Assembly (NCBI GenBank): GCA_963579995.1
Contig: CAUZIY010000007.1
Span: forward strand, 1 to 35,962
From: UBA6626 sp963579995
GTDB taxonomy: Bacteria; Planctomycetota; Phycisphaerae; Phycisphaerales; Phycisphaeraceae
Direction of reading: 5' to 3'
Length of the DNA: 35,962 bases
Shown: positions 14,751 through 22,550 of the stretch, piece by piece
How the letters are laid out: each line of letters opens with the position of its first letter
Position numbering within the stretch: the first letter of the stretch is position 1
Translations under genes and position numbers: made by a program
The notes under the pieces: generated by a model
What the model was told of the DNA's origin: nothing
The model's database searches: none
The model's input: only the letters and a program-made list of their open reading frames with translations

Positions 14751-17700
14751 GTGCGTGTTTTGCCCTTATTGAGGTCCGCTGTAAAACCCTTCAGGTTCTT
14801 GCGTAGCCGTGGGGGCAATAACCGTCGATCTATACGCGGCGATGCAGGTGGCTGGCAGGGACTGCAGCAACTGGAACCGCGTGTCATGCTTTCGGGAGGT
14901 AACCTGCTCGATCCTGACGCGATCGGCTGGTCCTCCTTTGAGCACCTTACTACCGCGCAATTTGCTGACGAAGTTAACGAGCAGCATGCTGATTACATGC
15001 TGGTTGATATTGAAGTTGATGAGGACGGCGGACAGCCGGTAATCAGTGGTGTTTGGCAGGAGAATGTTGAAGGTCAGTTCTGGGGCCATCACTTCAACAT
15101 GACTTCCAGCCAGTTCCATGATCAGTGGGTCCAGTACCGTAATGATGGCTATCGCCTTCTTGACCAGGAAAGTTATCTATTGGGTGGCCAGCGTTATTAC
15201 GCGGGGGTCTGGATCGAAAACCAGGAGGGCAATGATTGGGCTTCAATTCGCAATGAGACCGATACGGAGTTTTCCAGTCGGTTGGAAAGCTACCAGGATG
15301 ATTTCATTTTAATTGACTTCGAGGCATATCCCGCAGGTGGCTCGACACTGTATGCAGGGGCATGGGTGGAGAATGTGGATGACCTGCAATGGATCTTGCA
15401 CCGTGATCTGACCGCAGCTGAATTTTCAGATTATTTGGACGGATACCAGGACTCCTATCGGGTTCATGATCTCGAGTCATACCAGGCGGGCGGCAACCAA
15501 CGTTACGCAGCCATATGGATTGAAAATGACAACGACCGCGCCTGGTCACATGAGCACGATCTGGATGCGCAGGAATATCAAAACCATTGGCGGCGTTATC
15601 GGGATATGGGATATCGCCTGGTTGATTTCGAGGAATACCAGTTGGACTCAGACATGAAGTACGCTGGGGTATGGCGACAAAACTCGGATCGTCCTGATTG
15701 GGAACTTCGTGCCAGTATTGATGACATTGCGGAAAACCATCTGGACGATGGCGAGATTCCCGGGCTGAGTGTTGCCGTAGTACATCAGGGTGACATCAAG
15801 TACATGCGCGGGTTTGGCCATCAGGACATTGATGGCAACGTGTGGTATTCCGCTCACACCATCAATCGACTTGCATCGGTAAGCAAGGCCATTGGTGGGG
15901 TGTTGCTCTTGAAGCTGGCGGACCAGGGCATAATAGATCCAGCGGCTGCGACGCGGGACTACGTGCCTCCAATGCCTGTGCATCACACCCATACACTTGA
16001 GCAACTGACAGCCAATAACGGGGGTATCGGCCATTACTCCGAACTTGGTCTTGGGACCATGACCACCCAATACGACACTGCTCTTGAAGCATCCGAATTG
16101 TTTTGGGATGAGCCGTTGGTTGGAGTTCCAGGTGCTAGTTATTCATACAGTACCCATGGCTATACACTCCTTGGAGCTGGGATCGAGGGGGCGACGGGCC
16201 AGTCCATTGCCGATGTGTTGGATGCCGAATTAGGAAGCGGACTGGGTCTTGAAACCCTGCGGGTAGAAAATCGCGACGAGGCAAATGAATATCGCACGTC
16301 GCTGTATAACACGAACAACTCCGAAGCGACCGCCGACAATATCAGCTGGAAATTGCTGGGTGGTGGTATGGAAGCTTCTGCTTATGACCTGGCCCGCTTT
16401 TCCGGAATGCTGATGGATGGCGATATTTTGTCCCAGGTGGCGCTTGAACAGCTGTGGACCGTTCCAGACTCAAACACTTCGTACGCCATGGGCTGGAACG
16501 TTGGGACATTGCAGGGTGAATTTTCCATCCGTAAAGACGGATCTCAAACGGGCGCAAATACCTATATGCGGCTGTTCCCTGAACTGGAACTGGGCGTCGT
16601 GGTTCTAATCAACCGCCGCAATTCGGATCCTGATGATCTGTCCCGAGATGTCGCCAACGCGATATTAACCGTTCTACCCCCTCCCAATCAGCCACCGGTC
16701 GCCAATGCGGGTAGTGATCATATGGTGGGATCTGGTGACTCCGTGATACTGGATGGCACAGACAGTAATGATGATGATGGCGATGCATTGAGTTACACAT
16801 GGGTCCAGCTATCGGGGCCGCCAGTGACTTTCGACAATGCGTCCGCAACTCAACCGAGATTTGTTACGCCGTACGTTTCGAACCTGACCGATCTTGATTT
16901 CGAGTTATCCGTAAGTGATGGTGTGGCCACGTCAGTCGACACGGTCAAGGTGACGGTCGGTCAAAGTGGCGACGCCAATTTTGATAGCCTGGTGGATATT
17001 TCAGATCTTGGGATTGTCGGCGCAAATTTCAACAAGATAAAAACGGTGTGGTCGGAGGGAAACTTCAATTTTGATACCACCGTGGACGTGGCGGACCTGG
17101 GCATCGTAGGGGCCAACTGGAGCCATGGTTTACTGGGGACTGCGACCCAGGATTACACGGTCGCGAATCAGTTGCAATGGTCGCAAGGGGTTCCAACTTC
17201 CGAACCGCAGGAAGAATCCCAGGACACCCATGACATTGATGTCCTGGTCCTGTTTCCGCAGCCTGCAGCAGAGCACCTGCAGACACTGATCAATTTGAAT
17301 CGGACCTTTGGTCAGACCACGATGGAAGGGTTTCTAGATGCCACCTTTTCTCATGTGAATGATATGTATCTGCGCAGCGATGCGCAAGCTAATTTTGAAG
17401 TTGTTCACGCGCAGAAAATCGACCTTTCCTACATTGAGGAGGACTGGAAAGGCAGGTTGCCCAGTGTTCTGATGAATTCTGAAAACAATATCAGCTGGTA
17501 TGGCCCCTATCTCGAGGCAATCGAAACTCTACGTGATGAATATGCGGCAGATATTGTCATCTACTGGCGGCAAAGTGGTGACGGTGGCCCAAGTGCCAAT
17601 GGTGCGGGCAGTATTGGTGGAGGTGAAGATGAAGCGTATATCCATCTCACCCACTATGGAATAAATCCGCGAATTGTGGCCCATGAACTTGGACACCTAC

Positions 17701-18656
17701 TGGGCGCACGTCATGAATACGGATATCAGGCAGCAGGCAACTTCTCGGTTGACGGCGATCAGGCCCATGAACGCGAATATCAAACCGTCATGACCGTGGC
17801 ACCCTCGTTGGGCCTGGGGCCATATACGCGTGTGTGGGCCCTGTCGAACAAGGATCTGAACACGCAACAGACCATGCCGTGCGGATCCGGTTACGGGGTC
17901 ATCCAGGAATGCGCGTTTTCTCCAGACGTACCCCTGGGTGACGCCGAGCATGATTCAGTTTCTTTCATTAACCAGATGGCACCCATCGTGGCGGCCTTTC
18001 GTTCAGGCCAGGTACTTGTTGCTAATGCCGGAGTTGATCAACTTGTGGGATCAGGACGTGCAACGACTTTGGATGGCTCAAGTAGTACCGGTGATGATCA
18101 GGAGACGCTGATCTATCAGTGGAGCCAGCTATCGGGGACGCTGGTTGTACTCAGTGATGCCACTGGCATGCATCCGGCATTCACGGCACCATCTGTTTCT
18201 GTTTTAACCAACCTTGAATTTGAGCTTTTGATCGGTAACGGGGCGAGTACTTCGACCGATGTTGTCGAGGTTACGGTCTCCCCGCCTGGCGATGCGAACT
18301 TTGATGGCCTGATAAACCTTGAGGATCTTGGAATACTCGGCGCCAACTTCAACCAGGTCAATGCACAGTGGGCGCAAGCGGACTTCAACGGTGACGGCGT
18401 TGTGAACGTAACCGATTTGGGGATTGTCGGTGCCAACTGGAGTGCAAGCGGACTGGGTGCATCGTTGGCTGGTTACGAGGCCTTGAAGAGCCGGACCGCC
18501 GCATTGCATGTAGATCATGGCCACCCGGTTCAAAAGTCAATTAATTTGCCGGCATTATTAAAACAGGATGATGGATCTGACCTGGCTTGGCTCATCACCG
18601 CCCACCAGGACCTCATTGCCCTGTCGATAAATGCATTGCATGGTGGAGGGCGATGA
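14751..18656 (+). CDS. LEPR-XLL giant protein: serine hydrolase plus metzincin fusion
   Basis: 1301 residues from GTG 14751, chosen for GGAGG at 14739 and homology with the start regions at 2399 and 22551. Order: basic N-terminus and LEPR-XLL motif (LQQLEPRVMLSGG, 39-50); about five 45-residue tandem units (60-320) of the Y(R/M)L(V/L)D..SY..GG..YAGVW type; a class-C beta-lactamase-like serine hydrolase (325-645) with SVSK (Ser376, Lys379) but YST (466-468) where YxN is usual; a PKD/K319L-like domain; a dockerin pair (740-792); a metzincin protease domain (828-1025) with HELGHLLGARH (978-988); a second K319L-like domain; a second dockerin pair; and a C-terminal tail (about 1235-1290) that is not PEP-CTERM. 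Two enzymes appear to have been joined. Likely exported and surface-linked. Confidence 0.85.
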   Translation: MRVLPLLRSAVKPFRFLRSRGGNNRRSIRGDAGGWQGLQQLEPRVMLSGGNLLDPDAIGWSSFEHLTTAQFADEVNEQHADYMLVDIEVDEDGGQPVISGVWQENVEGQFWGHHFNMTSSQFHDQWVQYRNDGYRLLDQESYLLGGQRYYAGVWIENQEGNDWASIRNETDTEFSSRLESYQDDFILIDFEAYPAGGSTLYAGAWVENVDDLQWILHRDLTAAEFSDYLDGYQDSYRVHDLESYQAGGNQRYAAIWIENDNDRAWSHEHDLDAQEYQNHWRRYRDMGYRLVDFEEYQLDSDMKYAGVWRQNSDRPDWELRASIDDIAENHLDDGEIPGLSVAVVHQGDIKYMRGFGHQDIDGNVWYSAHTINRLASVSKAIGGVLLLKLADQGIIDPAAATRDYVPPMPVHHTHTLEQLTANNGGIGHYSELGLGTMTTQYDTALEASELFWDEPLVGVPGASYSYSTHGYTLLGAGIEGATGQSIADVLDAELGSGLGLETLRVENRDEANEYRTSLYNTNNSEATADNISWKLLGGGMEASAYDLARFSGMLMDGDILSQVALEQLWTVPDSNTSYAMGWNVGTLQGEFSIRKDGSQTGANTYMRLFPELELGVVVLINRRNSDPDDLSRDVANAILTVLPPPNQPPVANAGSDHMVGSGDSVILDGTDSNDDDGDALSYTWVQLSGPPVTFDNASATQPRFVTPYVSNLTDLDFELSVSDGVATSVDTVKVTVGQSGDANFDSLVDISDLGIVGANFNKIKTVWSEGNFNFDTTVDVADLGIVGANWSHGLLGTATQDYTVANQLQWSQGVPTSEPQEESQDTHDIDVLVLFPQPAAEHLQTLINLNRTFGQTTMEGFLDATFSHVNDMYLRSDAQANFEVVHAQKIDLSYIEEDWKGRLPSVLMNSENNISWYGPYLEAIETLRDEYAADIVIYWRQSGDGGPSANGAGSIGGGEDEAYIHLTHYGINPRIVAHELGHLLGARHEYGYQAAGNFSVDGDQAHEREYQTVMTVAPSLGLGPYTRVWALSNKDLNTQQTMPCGSGYGVIQECAFSPDVPLGDAEHDSVSFINQMAPIVAAFRSGQVLVANAGVDQLVGSGRATTLDGSSSTGDDQETLIYQWSQLSGTLVVLSDATGMHPAFTAPSVSVLTNLEFELLIGNGASTSTDVVEVTVSPPGDANFDGLINLEDLGILGANFNQVNAQWAQADFNGDGVVNVTDLGIVGANWSASGLGASLAGYEALKSRTAALHVDHGHPVQKSINLPALLKQDDGSDLAWLITAHQDLIALSINALHGGGR

Positions 18657-18709
18657 TTAGGCGGTGTGGACGTGTCAGTTCCGGGCATCTTGCCGAGCAA
18701 TCTGTTTTT

Positions 18710-18795
18710 TTGATTTTGGCTGTTGGACGCCTGCTATAATGGTTGACGTCATAAGCGTGTGTTCCTCGCACACGTGTAATGGAGGAATGGCATAA
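18710..18795 (+). promoter_or_regulatory. Promoter and leader with two-codon mini-ORF before 18886
   Basis: TTGATT (18710-18715), a long spacer of 19, and a strong TGC-extended TATAAT (18735-18740). Eight bases later is TCATAAGCG (18749-18757), then hairpin CGTGTG..CACACG. GGAGG at 18781 precedes ATG-GCA-TAA (18787-18795), a start followed at once by a stop, at the place where the other three leaders have their gene start. The real coding frame opens 90 bases later. Confidence 0.5.
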
Positions 18796-18885
18796 GGCAT
18801 CACTTTCACGTGAACAGTTTTCCGCGATCTTTGGGATGAATCACCTTGTTGCGTGCAAAGGTAAAACGTTAAAGGCGCATCAAAC

Positions 18886-20430
18886 ATGAAACCACCTGGT
18901 TTACGTCAACCACGTGAAGGTCATTTGGGGGTGGCCATATTGTTTAGACGACTTGTTTTCATCGCCGTCATGTCGTGTTTTATCTGTCATATTGCCCAGG
19001 CGACATCGCTGGGCATGTTAAATGGCAATTTGCAAGTTGTTGATCTGAGTGATCTGATTGAGCCGCTGCCACTCGGCATCAATTCCTCAACAAAAATTCT
19101 TCACCAGACACAGAACTGGGAGCATAGTTCGCTTGGAAATCCAAGTTGGCCGGCCGGTGGCCATGCATCTTTGGGCTACCCCGCGGTGGTTAAAAATAAC
19201 CAGGGTCAGAATCAAGATGGCAAGTATTACCTCTATTACGCCCACCATGATCCGACATCCGGCATTGGAAGTGCGGTTGCTGATTCCATCACAGGTCCAT
19301 ATGTCAAGGCCTCTGTGCCACATGCGATCGACGTCTTGGGGTTGCACTGGACTGACAGCCAGGTGATGGTCAATCCCCTCTATCGCCCGACCGGCATTCC
19401 GGAAAACTGGGTTGGGCATTATTCGAGCCCGTCAGTGGTCTGGAACGAAGACGAGCAACTCTGGTTCATGTACTTCCACTACTACAACCACTATTGGGGT
19501 GGTGCCCCTCTGCGGCCAAACGGCCAGCATGGGGAACACTGGAGCACCAACAATCCCGGGTTGGGACATCAGATGACGGCGTTGGCAACGACGCCGGATC
19601 TATCTTCACATGACTGGACGCTCTGGACAGACTCTGTGTGGGCTGAAGTAAGCGTTGATGATACCGTTCCGGTGCTGCCAACCACCGATGCAGCGTGGAT
19701 GGAAAGCCAATCGTCCTATCACGCTATCCAGAGACTTCCCGATGGTCGGTGGTTAGCATTTTTGCGTGGTACCAATAATTCCAGTGGCAGGCCGACCGTG
19801 GGATTCGGTACATCCAATGACGGTAGGCACTGGGACTACTTCCCGCAGAATCCGGTGATTGCACCGGGTAAATCATGGACCGTGGACACGACTGAATACC
19901 GCCCCAAGTTTATTGGCTATTTGGGAGAAAATGAATCCGGTGAGGACGAGTACCTGGTGGCCTGGGGCGAGGGCTCCCATCCCCAGATCATATACGGCAC
20001 GACAACGGATTTTAAGACTTTTGAACGGGATCCGAGAGGCTATGCCAATTGGGGAATAGGAGATGATGGAATCGTTAGTGCCCGGCGCGAGGGGAACCAG
20101 CTTTACCTGTTTTCCGGACAGTATGTGAATGTCATGGAACTTGACGTTGCGCCCGACCAGCTATTGGGTGACGCCAACGGTGACGGCATCGTGGCCATAA
20201 CAGATTTGGGAATTTTGGGGGCCAACTTCAACCGGACAGGCCTCGGGTACAACATGGGAGACTTTAACAGTGATGGTATTGTGGATATCGCGGACCTGGG
20301 TATTCTCGGCGCCAACTGGGGGAGCACCGCGCAGATGTCAGACGTGGGTCTGAAAATATCTGTGCCTGAACCTACAGCCCTGTCCCTGCTTGTAATGGGT
20401 GTATTGGTGGTGTCGTGCAGGTTGCGGTAG
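18886..20430 (+). CDS. Five-bladed-propeller glycosidase-like protein, dockerin, PEP-CTERM
   Basis: 514 residues. ATG 18886 has only a weak AAAGG upstream; in-frame GTG and TTG codons near 18931-18940 would give a shorter, more typical signal peptide (LFRRLVFIAVMSCFICHIAQ). The catalytic region has propeller-type strands: GYPAVVKNNQGQNQDGKYYL, YYAHHD, SSPSVVWNEDEQLWFMYFHY, TEYRPKFIGYLG. This pattern is that of the GH43/GH117/GH32 group acting on plant- or algal-type glycans, and the acidic residues at blade tops would be catalytic. The exact family is unknown. Two dockerin repeats (GDANGDGIVAITDLGILGAN, GDFNSDGIVDIADLGILGAN) and the tail VPEPTALSLLVMGVLVVSCR follow. Confidence 0.75.
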   Translation: MKPPGLRQPREGHLGVAILFRRLVFIAVMSCFICHIAQATSLGMLNGNLQVVDLSDLIEPLPLGINSSTKILHQTQNWEHSSLGNPSWPAGGHASLGYPAVVKNNQGQNQDGKYYLYYAHHDPTSGIGSAVADSITGPYVKASVPHAIDVLGLHWTDSQVMVNPLYRPTGIPENWVGHYSSPSVVWNEDEQLWFMYFHYYNHYWGGAPLRPNGQHGEHWSTNNPGLGHQMTALATTPDLSSHDWTLWTDSVWAEVSVDDTVPVLPTTDAAWMESQSSYHAIQRLPDGRWLAFLRGTNNSSGRPTVGFGTSNDGRHWDYFPQNPVIAPGKSWTVDTTEYRPKFIGYLGENESGEDEYLVAWGEGSHPQIIYGTTTDFKTFERDPRGYANWGIGDDGIVSARREGNQLYLFSGQYVNVMELDVAPDQLLGDANGDGIVAITDLGILGANFNRTGLGYNMGDFNSDGIVDIADLGILGANWGSTAQMSDVGLKISVPEPTALSLLVMGVLVVSCRLR

Positions 20431-20628
20431 AGGCTATTGGCTATGCTTAGCACTTTTTTTATTTAGCATGCCATGTGCTACTGGTATCTAATAACGCGTT
20501 TTCTCTATGTATAAATCCTATAACAAGGTGGCGTGAGAGGAGTATTTTTTTCTGTTTTTCAATTGCATAAAACACTCTTGATTTTTCCCAAAGATTATTA
20601 AAAGCACCAAAAAGATAGAGATTCAATT

Positions 20629-21402
20629 ATGGATAGTTGGCATTGCTTGCAGCAACTTGAGCCGCGCCTATTACTCGATGCTGATTCTGTAGGGTTAATC
20701 GGTATCAGCGAGGCGTCGGTAATAGATATTACTCTTACGGCGATCTATATAGATAAAGAGGGCACAGCAGAAAGGGTGACTTCATATCCAACACATCGTA
20801 TTGCAGTTTGGGGCCATCCTGACAGAGGTGGCCAGTATGGTCCGATTGGCAACGGTTATGTGGAAATTGTTGGCAACGAAGAGGCTTTTGCTGCATTAAA
20901 GGCTGATGGCAGTATTATTTCTTGGGGAAACGGGGGTTTTGGCGGGGAGGATTATTATGACGGTAGTCTTGCACCAACAGATAGCGGATATACACAAATA
21001 TTTTCCAACTATGGCGCCTTTGCTGCATTGAAAGCAGATGGCAGTATTACTGCCTGGGGGGGGTATGCTGGCGGTAGTGGCGCACCGACAGGTAGCGGTT
21101 ATACACAAATATTTTCTAACGGTAATGCCTTTGCTGCGTTGAAAGCCGATGGCAGTATTGCTGCCTGGGGGGAGGGTGATTCTGGCGGTAGTGGTGCACC
21201 GGCAGGTAGCGGTTATACACAAATATTTTCTAACGGTAATGCCTTTGCTGCGTTGAAAGATGATGGCAGTATTACTGCCTGGGGGCGGGATGATTCTGGC
21301 GGTAGTGGCGCACCAACAGATAGCGGATATACACAAATAGTCTCTAACGATAACGCATTTTCTGCGTTGAAAGATGATGGCGGTATTGCTGCCTGGGGGT
21401 AG
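20629..21402 (+). pseudogene. RCC1-like repeat protein, 5' part ending at a nonsense codon
   Basis: The frame begins at ATG 20629 directly before LQQLEPRLLLDAD, so the LEPR-XLL motif is close to the start and the usual basic 30-40 residue N-terminus is missing; a stop at 20599-20601 rules out a longer start. Then follow repeats of the type YTQIFSN.NAFAALKADGSI then TAWG. The frame ends at TAG 21400-21402; the equivalent codon one repeat later (21514-21516) is CAG. No strong ribosome-binding site is seen. The rest of the protein continues in the same frame in the next feature. Confidence 0.6.
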
Positions 21403-21715
21403 GGGTATTCTGGCGGTAGTGGTGCACCAACAGATAGCGGTTATACGCAAATATTTTCTAACAATAATGCCTTTGCTGCGTTGAAAGATGATGGCAGTAT
21501 TACTGCCTGGGGGCAGGGGTATTCTGGCGGTAGTGGTGCACCAACAGATAGCGGTTATACGCAAATATTTTCTAACAATAATGCCTTTTCTGCATTGAAA
21601 TCAGATGGCAGTATTACTGTCTGGGGCAATCCAGAGTTCAGCGGCGGCGCGCCGACAGATGATGGTTATACGCAAATAGTTTCCAATGGTTACGCCTTTG
21701 CTGCATTAAAGCCAT
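20865..21715 (+). repeat. Tandem 114-bp coding repeats (RCC1/ALKADG type)
   Basis: ATACRCAAATA recurs at 20990, 21101, 21215, 21329, 21443, 21557 and 21668: steps of 111, 114, 114, 114, 114 and 111 bases. The units either side of 21480 are almost identical at the DNA level. Confidence 0.85.
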
Positions 21716-22380
21716 CTCTTGTGGGCAACACTAATGATGCGCCAACGGGGTCAGTAACTATCTCAGGATTGCCAGTAGAAGGCGAGGTCCTCATGGCTAG
21801 TAATAATTTGGCTGATGAGGATGGACTGGGGGAGATATCTTATCGATGGAATCGAAATGGAAAACCAGTATCAAATACTACGAGTAGTACCTACACACTT
21901 AATCAGGACGATCTTGGAACAGGGATTACCGTGAGGGCATTTTACACGGACGGGTTTGGCAGATACGAAAGTGTTATGTCCGAATCATTCAATGTAATGA
22001 TAGATGTTTTCGGAGATGCCAGTCGAGATGGTGTTGTGGATGTTTCTGACTTGGGCATACTTGGCGCCAACTTTAATAAGGCTAATGCCCAGTGGATGCA
22101 TGGGGACTTCAATGGCGATGGTTTTGTTGATGTTGCGGATTTAGGAATTATCGGAGCGAATTGGGGCGAGGGAAATATAGCCCTAGGATCACTCTTTTAT
22201 GCTTCGTCTGAAATGCGGACTGCATTGTTTAGATCTCACTGCGACTTTGAACATCAGGATTCAATCGATTTTACCGCATTACTGCACAAGAATTACGATC
22301 AGGATCTAATTTTAATGCTTATTGCTCATCAACAAAAACTTGAACTTGATCTAGGGGCACAGGTGCCTTGTTGGACCTAG
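21403..22380 (+). pseudogene. RCC1-like repeat protein, 3' part with dockerin and LEPR-type tail
   Basis: Same frame as 20629-21402 after the TAG codon. It carries the last two full ALK.DGSI..WG repeats (YTQIFSNNNAFAALKDDG onwards), an Ig-like domain (GSVTISGLPVEGEVLMASNN, then LADEDGLGEISYRWNRNGKP and the YTLNQDDLGTGITV region), a dockerin pair (GDASRDGVVDVSDLGILGAN, GDFNGDGFVDVADLGIIGAN) and a C-terminal tail (SIDFTALLHKN..DLILMLIAHQQKLEL) related to the tails at 18656 and 24092. A TTG at 21481 is the first formal start but has no support. If the TAG is read through or is a sequencing error, the whole protein is 583 residues. Confidence 0.6.
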
Positions 22381-22464
22381 GGCATTGTATGCATTAGTTT
22401 CCAATCCTCTGTATGGGTCGGTTCTTGTAGTAGGCACAGTTTTTTGCTTATTGGAAAAATATAT

Positions 22465-22510
22465 TTACCAATGACTTGTTTGGGCAATATAATTTTTGAT
22501 ATCTAGAGCG
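22465..22510 (+). promoter_or_regulatory. Promoter and leader start of the gene at 22551
   Basis: TTACCA (22465-22470), 17 bases, TATAAT (22488-22493), 8 bases, TCTAGAGCG (22502-22510). The leader then continues to GCAGTGGAGGCAAGGGG at the gene start, closely matching the leader of the 2399 gene. Confidence 0.65.
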
Positions 22511-22550
22511 TATTTTCTTCATGTGGGTGCAAGGCAGTGGAGGCAAGGGG

